A DNA stretch of 64,000 bases from Proteobacteria bacterium UBA2133. GTDB taxonomy: Bacteria; Pseudomonadota; Gammaproteobacteria; Arenicellales; UBA868. The position numbers and the translations under genes were made by a program. The stretch is from the NCBI GenBank assembly GCA_002327725.1, contig DCXP01000070.1:58536-122535 (forward strand). Reading direction: 5' to 3'. Under the pieces are notes generated by a model, which made no database searches, was not told where the DNA came from, and worked only from the letters and a program-made list of their open reading frames with translations. Shown here piece by piece: positions 1-10,220 of this stretch (positions are counted from its first letter, which is position 1; the number at the start of each line of letters is the position of its first letter).

Positions 1-375
1 GAGCATGCCGTCTGGGCATTGCGGGATTTCGGCATCAGGACCGTGATTGCCGGAAGTTATGCAGACATCTTCTTCAACAACTGCTTCAAGAATGGCGTCC
101 TTCCGGTGGTACTTCCGTCGGCGGATATTGACTCGCTGTTTGGATGCGATGCTGAAGCGGGCCCGTTTTCAATGGAAATCGACTTGGAGCGCCAGACCGC
201 GGCGACCGATTCGGGCCAGGTCTATCGCTTCGAGATAGACAGTTTCAAGAAGAAATGCCTGCTCGAGGGCTTGGATGACATTGCCCTGACCCTGCAGCAT
301 GAAAGTGATATCGCGGCATATGAAGAGCGTCGTATGAACGAGGTTCCCTGGCTTTTTTCGGATCTGTCGCGCTAG
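1..375 (+). CDS. leuD: 3-isopropylmalate dehydratase small subunit, 3' part
   Basis: This is the C-terminal part (124 residues) of LeuD, the small subunit that with LeuC isomerises 2-isopropylmalate to 3-isopropylmalate in leucine synthesis in the cytoplasm. The reading frame is open from base 1, so the gene starts before the window; the full protein is about 200 residues, so roughly 75-90 residues are missing. The stretch GSYADIFFNNCFKNGVLP is the typical substrate-loop region of this family. It ends in TAG at 373-375, and asd follows after 72 bases. In many gammaproteobacteria leuB sits directly after leuD, but it is not here. Confidence 0.95.
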   Translation, partial: EHAVWALRDFGIRTVIAGSYADIFFNNCFKNGVLPVVLPSADIDSLFGCDAEAGPFSMEIDLERQTAATDSGQVYRFEIDSFKKKCLLEGLDDIALTLQHESDIAAYEERRMNEVPWLFSDLSR

Positions 376-447
376 GTACCGGCCGCCAAGAGAGGGTAGG
401 GCGTGTGCCTTTTTGCCGTTGAAATATCAATTTGAATTGAGTTTCAG

Positions 448-1467
448 ATGAATTCAAACACCCGGTTCAATGTTGCAGTCGTCGGTGCGACGGGTGCTGT
501 CGGCGAAACGATGCTGCGGATTCTTGAGGAGCGGGATTTCCCCATTGAAAAACTCTTCGCGCTGGCCAGCGAGCGATCGGCTGGCAGCACGATTATGTTC
601 CGTGGCAAAGCGGTCCGGGTGCAAGATCTCGCCACATTTGATTTTTCGCAGGTTCAAATTGCGCTTTTCTCCGCGGGCGGAAGTGTTTCGGCCGAGTTTG
701 CGCCCAAAGCCGTCTCCGCTGGATGCGTGGTGATTGACAACACCTCGTATTTTCGGAGGAATCCTGAGGTACCACTGGTGGTTCCAGAAGTGAATCCACA
801 GGCGCTGGACGGGCATCAGGGGCTCATTGCCAATCCGAACTGCTCGACCATTCAGATGGTGGTTGCCCTGAAGCCAATTTACGACGCGGTGGGGATCAAG
901 CGCATTAATGTGGCGACCTATCAGGCCGTTTCCGGCGCCGGGCGTCGCGCAATTGAGGAACTTGCAGGCCAGACCGCCTCGCTGCTGAACGGCAAAGGCG
1001 CTGACTGCGAGGTAATGCCCAAACAGATAGCGTTCAATGCGATTCCGCACATTGATACCTTCCAGGATAATGGCTACACCCGGGAAGAAATGAAGATGGT
1101 CTGGGAAACCCGGAAAATTTTTGCTGATGAATCGATCGCGGTCAACCCGACGACAGTGCGTATTCCCGTCTTCTATGGTCATTCGGAAGCGATTCATATT
1201 GAGACCAAAGACAAGATCACGGCAAGCCAGGCGCGCGAACTGTTGCGCACGGCCCCGGGCGTGCGGGTGATCGATGAAAGGAAGGCAGGCGGCTACCCTA
1301 CGGCGGTGTCAGACGCCGCCGATGCAGATCCTGTTTTTGTTGGACGGATACGGGAAGATATCTCCTGTGAAAACGGGCTTTGCCTTTGGGTTGTGGCTGA
1401 CAATATCCGCAAGGGTGCGGCCTTAAATAGTATTCAGATAGCGGAAATGCTTTTCCCGCAGGGATAG
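448..1467 (+). CDS. asd: Aspartate-semialdehyde dehydrogenase
   Basis: Asd reduces aspartyl phosphate to aspartate semialdehyde with NADPH, the branch point to lysine/diaminopimelate, threonine and methionine. The 339-residue protein has the N-terminal NADP loop GATGAVG (residues 13-19), the catalytic cysteine in NPNCST (Cys132) and the active-site histidine in GHSE (about His245). It belongs to the shorter Asd class (about 340 residues) rather than the E. coli type of about 367. The start is the ATG at 448 with a weak GAG purine stretch just before it. DapD, a later enzyme of the lysine branch, is encoded at 32.8 kb. Confidence 0.96.
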   Translation: MNSNTRFNVAVVGATGAVGETMLRILEERDFPIEKLFALASERSAGSTIMFRGKAVRVQDLATFDFSQVQIALFSAGGSVSAEFAPKAVSAGCVVIDNTSYFRRNPEVPLVVPEVNPQALDGHQGLIANPNCSTIQMVVALKPIYDAVGIKRINVATYQAVSGAGRRAIEELAGQTASLLNGKGADCEVMPKQIAFNAIPHIDTFQDNGYTREEMKMVWETRKIFADESIAVNPTTVRIPVFYGHSEAIHIETKDKITASQARELLRTAPGVRVIDERKAGGYPTAVSDAADADPVFVGRIREDISCENGLCLWVVADNIRKGAALNSIQIAEMLFPQG

Positions 1468-1499
1468 TTTCGATCCGGGATCAGGGGATTCGATACGGA

Positions 1500-1528
1500 T
1501 TGGTTCCCAATGACGGTCTGCCTATAAT
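1500..1528 (+). promoter_or_regulatory. Sigma70-type promoter for fimV
   Basis: TTGGTT at 1500-1505 and a perfect TATAAT at 1523-1528 are separated by 17 bases. The expected transcription start (about 1534-1536) falls on the ATG at 1535, so the fimV transcript may be leaderless. Confidence 0.7.
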
Positions 1529-1534
1529 CATGGG

Positions 1535-4246
1535 ATGACCCCCCTGACCGTCCTGCTCTCGCTGGCCACTTGGACCGTACACCCGTTACGGCGATTGAAG
1601 GCAGCTATTGCCGTGTCCTTTCTCCTTCTGCAGGCAGGGGCGGCGGTTTCAGCGGGGGCGATCGAACTGGCTGGAATTACGGTTAGTTCTAGACTTAACG
1701 AGTCGCTGGAGGCCGCAATCCCGCTCAAGGGCCTTGCCGCTGATATCCCTCCGACTTCGCTGACCGCTTCCCTCGCTTCAGCCGAGGCGCACGGCGAGGC
1801 CGGCATTCCCTTCGATAAGGAAATAGCGGATCTTTTGTTCACGGTCGATCTCTCATCTGATCCTCCGGCGGTTCTGGTCAGGTCGAACAACGCGGTGGGC
1901 GCACCTTTTCTCCGGTTTCTTCTGGCGGTTGAGTTAGGAGAACAGCGGCTGCTGCGTGACTACACCGTTATGTTGGATCCGCCAAGCAGTGTCGAATCTG
2001 TCCAGGTCGCAGTGACGCAAGCGGCAACACCCGAAATACCCGGGTCCTCTCTCTTTTACCCCGGGGAATATATCGGGCCTGTTGAGCGGGGTGAGACGCT
2101 TATGCAGCTCGCTCGAAGGGTGCTAGTGGCCGACCCGATCACGCTGGAACAGACGATGGTTGCGCTGGCTAGTGATAACCCCGAGGGGTTTATTGACGGG
2201 AACATGAACCTTCTGCGCGAAGGAGCAACCCTGCATGTCCCCTCGGAGCGGCAGATGGCGGCTACAGACGCCGAGGCTGCAAGAGAGATCTATGAAAACC
2301 ATCTGCTGAACTGGTTGCAGCGGCAATCGCAGGCGAATGCCGGCGAGGCGCCTACCGCCAACTGGATGACGATCCACTCTCCAGGCGCTGACGGGACCGA
2401 CGCGGCAACAGAAAAACAAGGTGACGCCCCGACGGACTATATTCTCCGAATTGTCCAGCCTGTCGAGGAGGCCTTTTCCGGACAGCCCTTGCGGACGGCG
2501 CAGGCCTCCGCCGCTGACGATCAGACGGGCTCGAGTGAAGCGCCCGCAGCCCCTGCTACCCCCGATGCAGATGCAACGGTCATCGCGCTGACCGATCGAC
2601 TCACCGCGGTTGAGGAGTCTTTGGGCTCCAAGGAACTTGAGAACCAGCAACTCAATCAGCAGGTGGAACTGCTTCAACAGCAGCTCGAGAAGACTATACA
2701 ACTGATCGAACTGCAGGAGACGCAACTCGCGATCGCCCAACAGCAGCTCAAAACGATACTGGCGCAGGAGGTTGAGAAAAGCGCGGCGGCTGCAGAGTCT
2801 GGATCTGAATCGTCGGCCACTGCGAGTGCACGCTCGGACGAGCCGGACGCCTCCTCAACCCGTGAGCAGCAGACCGTAGCGACATCATCACAGACAGCCC
2901 CGGATCAGGCAGGCGAGGCGGAAGACGGCTCGGCAATGCCCGAGGAGGTGCTCGCTGAGGCTGATGGCGCAACGGCGCCTATGCCAGCCGCTTCTGGGGC
3001 ATTGACAGGAGACGCTAGCGCCACCACGGAAACGCCTTCTCCTGCTCCTCCCTGGGTGGAACCCGCACAAACGATTGACTGGCTGATGGATCAGATCCAG
3101 AACCTGGCCCACATCACTGTTGGGTTGAGCCGGGTTCTTACAGAAGAGTTGAGTGACGGTGAGTCGGTCGTGCCGGGGATGTCGCAGCAGACCCTGATGC
3201 TGCTTGCGGCCGCCGTGCTGTTGCTGTTGCTTCTGATCCTGTTCCGCAGGCGCCGCGCATCCTCTGGCGCTGTGGCCGGAAGTGCTTCGGATATCGACGC
3301 GCCGACGCGGCGCCCGCTGTTTGAGTCGGCGGCCCGGGCTTCGCCAGCCGAACCGGATGCGGCGGGGTCAACCCCTCCCGATGAGAGTATCGGTGCCGGC
3401 TTTGTGACCGATATTGAGACCCAAAGAGGGGTTGCCGTACAGAGCGATGAAGTTGATCCGCTGACAGAGTCCGAGATCTACCTTGCCTACGGGCGGACAG
3501 TGCAGGCGGAGCAAACCCTTCGGGATGCCATCTTACGCACGCCGGATCGAATAGAGCTCAAACTCAAACTGCTTGAGGTACTGAAGGTGCTGGCGAGATC
3601 CGAGGCGTTTCTCGAACTGGCCGCTGAGATCCGGGCCGTAGTCGCTGCAGGGTCTCCGGAAGAGGCGCACCTTGAGAAACTGATCAGGGAATCTCCATCT
3701 TCTGACAATTCCACGACAGCCGAAGCTGCGGTCGTTGCGGTGCCGACAGGGGCCGAGCCGCCAAGGTCGACGGTAACCCCCGGGCAGGTATCGGCACAGG
3801 GCGGCGGCGCGGCTCGGTCTGTAGAGGACGACGGCATTGCATTTGAATTTGACCTCGACGCGGATCCGGATCCAGTGGCGGAGGCCGGGCGGGCAGAAGT
3901 TGGCGCGCCAGCGCCAACTTCAAGTGCGCAGGACTCTTTTGGTGACCTCGAGCTGGAGTTGGAGTCGCCCTTCGCAGAGACGGAAAGCGTGCCAACGGGC
4001 TCCGGGAGCGGACTGATAACACCCCCGGAAATGGCGGACTCCCCGAACGACCCGAGTATGACGTCTGAGTCGGCACCGGCGCCGAGTCCCGAGGGTGAGG
4101 AGAGGACCCAGTTGGAACTCGCCAACGCCTATCTTGAGATGGGTGATCCCGCAGCAGCCCGGGAAATTCTTACTGCCCTTTCTGCATCAGAGAATCCTGC
4201 GATCGCAACACGTGCCAAGGAACTGCTCAGTAATATCGATCGCTGA
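1535..4246 (+). CDS. fimV: FimV-like LysM/TPR pilus and polarity protein
   Basis: FimV proteins are inner-membrane scaffolds with a periplasmic peptidoglycan-binding part and a cytoplasmic TPR end; they support type IV pili and cell-pole organisation in Pseudomonas-like bacteria. This 903-residue protein has an N-terminal signal region (about 1-40), the FimV N-domain opening GAIELAGITVSSRLNE, a LysM-like segment near 175-225, a Gln/Leu-rich coiled coil near 345-410, low-complexity Ala/Glu/Ser linkers, one membrane helix near 552-572 (MLLAAAVLLLLLLILF followed by RRRR), and a C-terminal TPR-like motif (about 858-903) with ELANAYLEMGDPAAARE. The ATG at 1535 has no ribosome-binding site but lies at the expected transcript start; a TTG at 1595 would give a more ordinary signal peptide. 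It converges with trpA. Confidence 0.9.
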   Translation: MTPLTVLLSLATWTVHPLRRLKAAIAVSFLLLQAGAAVSAGAIELAGITVSSRLNESLEAAIPLKGLAADIPPTSLTASLASAEAHGEAGIPFDKEIADLLFTVDLSSDPPAVLVRSNNAVGAPFLRFLLAVELGEQRLLRDYTVMLDPPSSVESVQVAVTQAATPEIPGSSLFYPGEYIGPVERGETLMQLARRVLVADPITLEQTMVALASDNPEGFIDGNMNLLREGATLHVPSERQMAATDAEAAREIYENHLLNWLQRQSQANAGEAPTANWMTIHSPGADGTDAATEKQGDAPTDYILRIVQPVEEAFSGQPLRTAQASAADDQTGSSEAPAAPATPDADATVIALTDRLTAVEESLGSKELENQQLNQQVELLQQQLEKTIQLIELQETQLAIAQQQLKTILAQEVEKSAAAAESGSESSATASARSDEPDASSTREQQTVATSSQTAPDQAGEAEDGSAMPEEVLAEADGATAPMPAASGALTGDASATTETPSPAPPWVEPAQTIDWLMDQIQNLAHITVGLSRVLTEELSDGESVVPGMSQQTLMLLAAAVLLLLLLILFRRRRASSGAVAGSASDIDAPTRRPLFESAARASPAEPDAAGSTPPDESIGAGFVTDIETQRGVAVQSDEVDPLTESEIYLAYGRTVQAEQTLRDAILRTPDRIELKLKLLEVLKVLARSEAFLELAAEIRAVVAAGSPEEAHLEKLIRESPSSDNSTTAEAAVVAVPTGAEPPRSTVTPGQVSAQGGGAARSVEDDGIAFEFDLDADPDPVAEAGRAEVGAPAPTSSAQDSFGDLELELESPFAETESVPTGSGSGLITPPEMADSPNDPSMTSESAPAPSPEGEERTQLELANAYLEMGDPAAAREILTALSASENPAIATRAKELLSNIDR

Positions 4247-4263
4247 CCCGATCGAGGTCAGCG
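4241..4263. terminator. Hairpin between convergent fimV and trpA
   Basis: A perfect 8-bp stem, CGCTGACC at 4241-4248 and GGTCAGCG at 4256-4263, has a 7-base loop. It contains the fimV stop codon and lies between two convergent genes. There is no clear T-run on either side, so it is terminator-like but may act mainly as a 3' end stabiliser. Confidence 0.5.
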
Positions 4264-4281
4264 CATAATCCCAAAGCAGGC

Positions 4282-5106
4282 CTAGTTCCGGGCCCCTTCG
4301 GCCAGTGTTCTCACCAGGGATGACACGTTTTCGAGTAACTCGGGTCTGGCAGCGCCAGTCTCATCCAGATTCTTTTCGATTTCGCGAATAATCGCAGACC
4401 CAACCACCGCGCCATCGGCAACTTCGACGGTATCATGAACCTGCTCAGGTGTATTGATTCCAAAGCCTACTGCAATGGGAAGCCCCGTATGCGAACGCAG
4501 TCTGGCTACCGCATCGCCAACGGCAGAAACGGATGCTGAGCGCGTTCCGGTTATCCCGGCAATGGAAACGTAGTAGACAAAGCCGCTGGCATTTTTGAGC
4601 ACACTCTTGAGGCGCTTTTCATCGGAAGTGGGTGTCACGAGGCGGACCCAATGCAGACCTGCCGTACGGGCGGGGTCGCACAACTCGTCGTCTTCTTCCG
4701 GCGGGAGGTCCACCAGGATCAGGCCGTCCACGCCGGATTCGACCGCATCAGTGACGAAACGGGTGGGTCCGTACTGATAGATGGGATTGAAATAGCCCAT
4801 CAGGATTACCGGTGTCTGATCGTTGGACCGGCGAAAGCGCGCAACCATGTCCAGTGTCCTGCGCAGCGATGCCCCATTTGCCAGGGCGCGAAGATTTGCG
4901 GCCTGAATCGCTGGCCCATCCGCCATCGGATCAGAAAACGGCATCCCCAGTTCGATAATGTCGGCGCCTGAATCAGCAAGGCCTTCCATGAGATTCTGGC
5001 TGGTCTCAAGATCAGGGTCGCCTGCGGTAATGAAGGTGACGAGACCCGCGCGACCCTCGTCGGAGAGGCGCTTGAAGGCGAGATCCACACGATCGCCGCG
5101 GCTCAT
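4282..5106 (-). CDS. trpA: Tryptophan synthase alpha subunit
   Basis: TrpA cleaves indole-3-glycerol phosphate to indole and glyceraldehyde 3-phosphate; the indole passes to TrpB. The 274-residue TIM-barrel protein carries the two catalytic acids, Glu52 in [10 protein letters not shown] and Asp63 in ADGPAIQ. The start is the ATG at 5106, which overlaps the trpB stop by 4 bases (ATGA), so the pair is translationally coupled. An open frame upstream would add 19 residues without family similarity. The protein ends at 4282, convergent with fimV. Confidence 0.96.
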   Translation of the reverse strand: MSRGDRVDLAFKRLSDEGRAGLVTFITAGDPDLETSQNLMEGLADSGADIIELGMPFSDPMADGPAIQAANLRALANGASLRRTLDMVARFRRSNDQTPVILMGYFNPIYQYGPTRFVTDAVESGVDGLILVDLPPEEDDELCDPARTAGLHWVRLVTPTSDEKRLKSVLKNASGFVYYVSIAGITGTRSASVSAVGDAVARLRSHTGLPIAVGFGINTPEQVHDTVEVADGAVVGSAIIREIEKNLDETGAARPELLENVSSLVRTLAEGARN

Positions 5107-6332
5107 ATTTCGACCCCCAGAACGTCCGCTACCGTGAAAATATCTTTGTCCCCCCGGCCGCACAGATTCATCACAATGATCTGGTCCTTGTCCATCTCGG
5201 GAGCAATCTTGGCCACGTGGGCCAGGGCGTGTGCAGGTTCAAGGGCGGGGATGATACCTTCGGTCCGGCAGCATAATTGAAATGCCTCAAGCGCTTCCGA
5301 ATCCGTCACCGACACATAATCTACCCGGCCATGATCATGGAGCCAGGCGTGCTCCGGACCAATCCCCGGGTAATCGAGTCCGGCAGATATGGAATGGGCG
5401 TCGATGATCTGGCCATCTTCATTTTGAAGGAGATAGGTGCGGTTCCCGTGAAGGACGCCCGGACGCCCTCCGGTCAGAGAGGCAGCGTGCTGTTCGGTTT
5501 GCAGCCCCAGACCGCCTGCTTCGACACCGATGATGCCGACCGGATCATCCAGAAACGGATGAAACAATCCCATCGCGTTTGACCCGCCCCCAATGCAGGC
5601 GACGAGTGTGTCGGGAAGCCGCCCCTCAGCCTGTTCGATTTGCTGCTTTGCTTCGCGCCCGATCACGCTCTGAAAATCCCGCACCATCGCGGGATAGGGA
5701 TGCGGACCGGCAACGGTGCCGATAATGTAGAAGGTGTCTTCAACGTTGGCGACCCAATCACGCAGGGCCTCGTTCATGGCGTCTTTGAGCGTGCCGGTAC
5801 CGCTGGTAACCGGGACGACCTCAGCACCTAGCAGTTTCATACGGAAGACATTGGGCGCTTGGCGCTCGATATCGGTTGCACCCATATAGACCACGCAGGG
5901 CAGGTCAAACAAGGCGCAGACCGTTGCAGTAGCAACGCCATGCTGACCTGCGCCCGTTTCGGCAATGATGCGTGACTTTCCCATGCGTTTGGCAAGCAGG
6001 ATCTGGCCCAGCGTGTTGTTGATCTTGTGGGAGCCGGTATGGTTCAGTTCATCGCGCTTAAAGTAAATTTTGGCTCCGCCGAGGGATTCGGTGAGACTGC
6101 TGGCGAAATAAAGAGGGCTGGGCCGGCCGGTGTAGTGAGTCGCGAAGTAGTCAAAATCACGCTGAAAATCCGGAGACTGGCGAGCTGCGTCATAAGCACG
6201 CTCCAGGTCGAGAATGAGAGGCATCAGCGTTTCGGCAACAAAACGACCGCCGAATATGCCGAAGTGGCCCCGTTCGTCCGGGCCGCTTCGATAAGACTCA
6301 AGGGGCTCGGTACTGGCGGTGGGAGGTGTCAT
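5103..6332 (-). CDS. trpB: Tryptophan synthase beta subunit
   Basis: TrpB is the PLP enzyme that joins indole and serine to make tryptophan. The 409-residue protein has the PLP lysine in HTGSHKINN (Lys103), the [11 protein letters not shown] loop and the phosphate-binding GGGSNAMG. The start is the ATG at 6332, preceded by AAGGAG at good spacing; a longer frame reaching 6482 would run into the truA upstream region. trpBA lies in reverse orientation between fimV and truA, whereas trpF keeps its place after truA. No trpI-type regulator gene is found in the 135-base divergent gap to truA. Confidence 0.97.
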   Translation of the reverse strand: MTPPTASTEPLESYRSGPDERGHFGIFGGRFVAETLMPLILDLERAYDAARQSPDFQRDFDYFATHYTGRPSPLYFASSLTESLGGAKIYFKRDELNHTGSHKINNTLGQILLAKRMGKSRIIAETGAGQHGVATATVCALFDLPCVVYMGATDIERQAPNVFRMKLLGAEVVPVTSGTGTLKDAMNEALRDWVANVEDTFYIIGTVAGPHPYPAMVRDFQSVIGREAKQQIEQAEGRLPDTLVACIGGGSNAMGLFHPFLDDPVGIIGVEAGGLGLQTEQHAASLTGGRPGVLHGNRTYLLQNEDGQIIDAHSISAGLDYPGIGPEHAWLHDHGRVDYVSVTDSEALEAFQLCCRTEGIIPALEPAHALAHVAKIAPEMDKDQIIVMNLCGRGDKDIFTVADVLGVEI

Positions 6333-6467
6333 GGATTGTGCCTTTATCTCCTTGCTGGGTGTGTCTGCGGTCAAACCACGAGGAGTCCGCCAACCGCCAG
6401 AGCACTTGGAATCCGGCAAATGTAAAATCTGGGGCTTCCTTTCGGAGATTCTACAACACGGTATCAA

Positions 6468-7295
6468 GTGGCTTTCGCGCATACATTTGAGGAATCAGCC
6501 GGGCCGGTGCAGCAGAGACGTTATGCGATCGGGGTTGAATATGACGGGAGCCGCTTCCATGGCTGGCAGGTTCAGTCAGGCGTCAAAACCGTGCAGCAGC
6601 TGCTCGAGGAAGCGTTGAGTTCGGTGGCGGCCCAGCCGGTGCGGGTGGTAACAGCCGGGCGTACAGATACCGGGGTGCACGCAAGCGGACAGGTTGCCCA
6701 TTTCGATAGCACAGCAGTCCGGCAGCCCCTGAACTGGGTGAGAGGTGCCAATACCTTGTTACCGGACGGATTGGCGCTAACCTGGGCCAAACCTGTTGAT
6801 CGGGAATTTCATGCCCGGTTCAGCGCACTCTCAAGAAGGTATCGGTATGTCTTGTTCTGCCGGGATGTCCGGCCGACATACCTGGCGCAGCGGGTCACCT
6901 GGACCTATGAGGATCTTGCTGTGGAGCGCATGCGAGCCGGTGCGGCACATCTGACGGGCCGGCACGATTTTTCAGCCTATCGGTCAAGCGGCTGCCAGTC
7001 TAAGCAACCGGTTCGGGAAATCCACGAGATCACAATCGAAAAGAAAGATGCGTGGATCTGGATTGATGTTGAAGCAGATGGTTTTTTGCAGCACATGGTA
7101 CGCAACATCACGGGTGTGCTCACAGCCATCGGCACGGGTGCCAGGCCTGCTATTTGGGCAAAACAGATCTTAGAAAGCCGGGATCGTTCAATGGGGGGCG
7201 TCACAGCGCTGCCGGATGGCCTGTACCTGAGTGCCGTCAGATATCCCGAGCATTTTCAAATCCCGCCACCACCACCGGCATGCAGATACTGGTGA
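6468..7295 (+). CDS. truA: tRNA pseudouridine(38-40) synthase
   Basis: TruA converts uridines 38-40 of the tRNA anticodon arm to pseudouridine. The 275-residue protein has the catalytic aspartate in [10 protein letters not shown] (Asp67) and the N-terminal [14 protein letters not shown] motif typical of the family. The start is a GTG at 6468; the roughly 17 residues before the conserved domain make a slightly later start possible, but no better codon is evident. The gene is followed after 36 bases by trpF. Confidence 0.95.
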   Translation: MAFAHTFEESAGPVQQRRYAIGVEYDGSRFHGWQVQSGVKTVQQLLEEALSSVAAQPVRVVTAGRTDTGVHASGQVAHFDSTAVRQPLNWVRGANTLLPDGLALTWAKPVDREFHARFSALSRRYRYVLFCRDVRPTYLAQRVTWTYEDLAVERMRAGAAHLTGRHDFSAYRSSGCQSKQPVREIHEITIEKKDAWIWIDVEADGFLQHMVRNITGVLTAIGTGARPAIWAKQILESRDRSMGGVTALPDGLYLSAVRYPEHFQIPPPPPACRYW

Positions 7296-7331
7296 TAATC
7301 CTGCCGATCGGGCAAACGGTAAAATACGCCG

Positions 7332-7991
7332 GTGCGAACCCGAATCAAAATATGCGGAATCACCCGGACAGAGGATGCGGCTGTTGCGGTTGCAGCTGGC
7401 GCTGATGCGATCGGATTGATCTTTTTTCCCGGAAGCCGACGCGCGGTCGACCTGGCCCAGGCTGCTTCGGTGGCCCGGGAGATCCCGCCCCTGGTAGACC
7501 TCGTCGGCGTATTTGTTGACCCCGGGGAACCGGATATCGCCAGCGTCCTGGACAAAGTGCCGTTGACGGCTCTGCAGTTTCATGGATCTGAGCCGGCAGC
7601 CGAATGCGAACGTTATGGTCTCCCTTATATAAAAGGGATCAGAATGATGGACCAGGTCGACCCCGCGCAATTGCCGGGAAAGTATCCGAGCGCAGGTGCA
7701 TTCCTGCTGGACACCTATCACGCGGATACGCTCGGAGGCACTGGTGTTTCGTTTGATTGGGACCGGGCGAGGATTAAGCTTCCAGTGCCAGTCATTCTCG
7801 CTGGAGGATTGAATTCAGGGAACGTCGGTGAGGCGTTGGGGCAAAGCGGGGCTTGGGCAGTTGATGTCAGTACGGGTGTCGAGTTCGGGCCAGGCCGCAA
7901 AAGTCCCGACAAGATCCGGTCATTCTGCCAGGCCGTTGCGGCCTGGGACCTGCAGGCGGCCCGAACAACGCAGGGAGCGCAAGCCAAATGA
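7332..7991 (+). CDS. trpF: Phosphoribosylanthranilate isomerase
   Basis: TrpF catalyses the Amadori rearrangement of phosphoribosylanthranilate in tryptophan synthesis. The 219-residue barrel protein has the catalytic Cys8 in IKICGIT and Asp127 in LLDTYH, with the phosphate loops ILAGGLN and VDVSTGVE near the C-terminus. The start is a GTG at 7332. The TGA stop overlaps the accD ATG (ATGA). It is separated from its pathway partners trpBA by truA and by strand. Confidence 0.96.
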   Translation: MRTRIKICGITRTEDAAVAVAAGADAIGLIFFPGSRRAVDLAQAASVAREIPPLVDLVGVFVDPGEPDIASVLDKVPLTALQFHGSEPAAECERYGLPYIKGIRMMDQVDPAQLPGKYPSAGAFLLDTYHADTLGGTGVSFDWDRARIKLPVPVILAGGLNSGNVGEALGQSGAWAVDVSTGVEFGPGRKSPDKIRSFCQAVAAWDLQAARTTQGAQAK

Positions 7992-8920
7992 GTTGGTTTG
8001 ACAGGCTAATTCCACCCAAGATCAAGGGGGCGGCCTCCGCGGCAACCCGTCGTGGTGTACCGCAGGGTTTGTGGCGCAAATGTGATGACTGCAACGCGGT
8101 ACTGTACGGTGCCGATCTTGACCGCGGGATGCAGGTGTGCCCCAAGTGCGGCCACCATATGCGTCTCGGCGCGCGGGCGCGGCTCAGCGGGTTCTTCGAT
8201 GAGGGCAGGTTCGATGAGATCGGAGCAGGCCTTCGGGCAGTAGACGTGCTGAACTTTCGCGATGCAAAACGTTATCGCGATCGGCTGTCTGAGGCAGGAA
8301 AGAGCAGCCTCGAGCCTGAGGCATTGATTGCCGGGCGCGGCACAGTTCAGGAGATTCCGGTTACCGCGGTGGCCTTTGAGTTCGGTTTCATGGGGGGCTC
8401 GATGGGGTCTGTCGTCGGTGAGAAGTTCACCCGCGGGGTAGACGACGCGGTGCAGCAGCACAATCCATTTGTCTGCTTTAGCGCGAGCGGCGGCGCGCGG
8501 ATGCAGGAAGGGCTGTTTTCTTTAATGCAGATGGCCAAGACCACCGCGGCGCTGAAGAATCTCAGCAATGCCGGGCTGCCTTTCATTTCCATTCTGACCG
8601 ATCCGACGATGGGAGGAGTATCGGCGAGTCTCGCCATGCTGGGTGACCTCATTATCGCGGAGCCACGCGCACTGATCGGCTTTGCGGGCCCGCGGGTCAT
8701 TGAGCAGACCGTGCGCGAAACCCTGCCAGAAGGCTTTCAGCAGTCCGAGTTTCTCCTCAAGCATGGAGCGATCGATATGGTAGTGCCGCGCAACCTGCTG
8801 CGGCAGGTGATCGCGGATGCGCTAGAGACCTTGGGCTTTGGCCCGGTGCAGACCGTAGCGGCAGAACTGCTCTTTCCCGGGGAAGAACCTCTGTCGGAAA
8901 AAGACGTCGACCCACTCTGA
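7988..8920 (+). CDS. accD: Acetyl-CoA carboxylase carboxyltransferase beta subunit
   Basis: AccD and AccA (at 54.1 kb) form the carboxyltransferase that makes malonyl-CoA, the first step of fatty acid synthesis. The 310-residue protein has the N-terminal zinc ribbon with Cys32, Cys35, Cys51 and Cys54 (CDDC and CPKC) and a ClpP/crotonase-like core with SGGARMQEG and PTMGGVSAS. Translation is probably coupled to trpF through the 4-base overlap. folC follows 4 bases after the stop. Confidence 0.97.
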   Translation: MSWFDRLIPPKIKGAASAATRRGVPQGLWRKCDDCNAVLYGADLDRGMQVCPKCGHHMRLGARARLSGFFDEGRFDEIGAGLRAVDVLNFRDAKRYRDRLSEAGKSSLEPEALIAGRGTVQEIPVTAVAFEFGFMGGSMGSVVGEKFTRGVDDAVQQHNPFVCFSASGGARMQEGLFSLMQMAKTTAALKNLSNAGLPFISILTDPTMGGVSASLAMLGDLIIAEPRALIGFAGPRVIEQTVRETLPEGFQQSEFLLKHGAIDMVVPRNLLRQVIADALETLGFGPVQTVAAELLFPGEEPLSEKDVDPL

Positions 8921-8924
8921 AGTT

Positions 8925-10220
8925 ATGCAGGCACAGGCCGATCGGACGCTGAGCGATTGGCTCGCCTATATTGAATCCGTACACCCACGGACGATTGATC
9001 TCAGCCTCGACCGGCCCCGACGGGTGATGCACCAGTTAAGGCCGATACGTCCGGCAGTCGTGATCACGGTTGCAGGGACCAACGGAAAAGGCTCGACGGC
9101 TGCAATGCTCGATGCCGTCTATCGCGCGGCTGGCTACCAGGTCGGCGCCTACACATCGCCGCACCTGGTTCATTACCGCGAACGGGTGCGGGTCAACGGT
9201 AAAGACGCTCGTGATGACAAGCTGTGCCAGGCGTTGTGCAGGGTCGACCAGGCACGCGGGGGGATTCCGCTGACCTACTTCGAATTCGGAACCCTTGCGG
9301 CATTGGATATTTTCTCGGGGTCAGGCCTCGATATCTGGATTCTCGAGGTGGGCATGGGCGGGCGTCTGGATGCCGTCAATATTCTGGATCCGGATCTTGC
9401 AGTGATTACGTCGGTGGGTATGGACCATGAGGCGTGGCTGGGCGATTCCCGCGACGCGATCGGGAAGGAAAAAGCCGGAATACTGCGTTTCAGAGGACGG
9501 TCTGTGGTTTCCGACCCTTCTCCGCCAACAACGCTGCTGTTCCGCCTTGAAACGCTTGAGTGTCAAGCCAGGTTGATGAATCGTGATTATCGAATACGAA
9601 AAGTCGGCAAGGACCGCTGGTCATTTACAGCCGACGGGCATCTATGGCCGGACCGCTCGCTCATGAATAGCTGCGAGATTGACGCTACCAGCCCGGTCTG
9701 GGCACAGAATTTTGCCGGGGTACTCGCGTCCTTGCGCAGCCTCAACGATCTTGTCCCGGTGAATGCCAGCCACTTGGAGGTGCTGCAGAGGTTTTCGGTC
9801 CCGGCGCGACAGCAGCGTGATCCCGGCCCCGTCACAACCTGGTTTGATGTTGCGCACAATTTGCAGGCGGTATCCGCATTGGCGGAACAACTTCAGGCGG
9901 AATGCGTACAAGGCGCAACCCGCGCAGTATTCTCAATGCTTCAGGACAAGGACATCGTGGGAACGGTCGAAGTGATGAAGGACTGTGTTGACAGCTGGTA
10001 TCTGGCGCAACTGGAGGATCCGCGTGCGCTGAGTATTCGTGAATTACGCACTTCGCTGGCGGGTGTCCAGATTGCCGATCTGACCACGTCGACGTCTCCC
10101 CGGGCCGTCTATCGCGCCGCGCTCAAGGACAGTCAACCCGGGGATCGTGTTGTCGTCTTCGGCTCGTTCTGCCTGGTGGGTGATATACTTGATTGGGAAT
10201 CTAAAAGGACGCCTGGATAA
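8925..10220 (+). CDS. folC: Folylpolyglutamate/dihydrofolate synthase
   Basis: FolC adds glutamate to dihydropteroate and to folates. The 431-residue Mur-ligase-family protein has the P-loop VAGTNGKGST (about residues 49-58), TSPHLVHYRERVRVNG and GMGGRLDAVN, all typical of FolC. It starts at the ATG 4 bases after accD and its TAA is followed directly by the next ATG, in line with the conserved accD-folC-dedD-cvpA-purF cluster. Confidence 0.95.
   Translation: MQAQADRTLSDWLAYIESVHPRTIDLSLDRPRRVMHQLRPIRPAVVITVAGTNGKGSTAAMLDAVYRAAGYQVGAYTSPHLVHYRERVRVNGKDARDDKLCQALCRVDQARGGIPLTYFEFGTLAALDIFSGSGLDIWILEVGMGGRLDAVNILDPDLAVITSVGMDHEAWLGDSRDAIGKEKAGILRFRGRSVVSDPSPPTTLLFRLETLECQARLMNRDYRIRKVGKDRWSFTADGHLWPDRSLMNSCEIDATSPVWAQNFAGVLASLRSLNDLVPVNASHLEVLQRFSVPARQQRDPGPVTTWFDVAHNLQAVSALAEQLQAECVQGATRAVFSMLQDKDIVGTVEVMKDCVDSWYLAQLEDPRALSIRELRTSLAGVQIADLTTSTSPRAVYRAALKDSQPGDRVVVFGSFCLVGDILDWESKRTPG

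Noticed and set aside
428..439. Near-palindrome CAATTTGAATTG before asd
   Set aside because: It is AT-rich and short, with no adjoining promoter boxes of quality.
454..1197. A 247-residue open frame opposite asd
   Set aside because: It is the antisense shadow of a clear asd gene and resembles no family.
3487..4125. A 212-residue frame opposite fimV, and a 205-residue one at 2123-2740
   Set aside because: Both lie wholly within fimV low-complexity coding sequence; high GC keeps antisense frames open.
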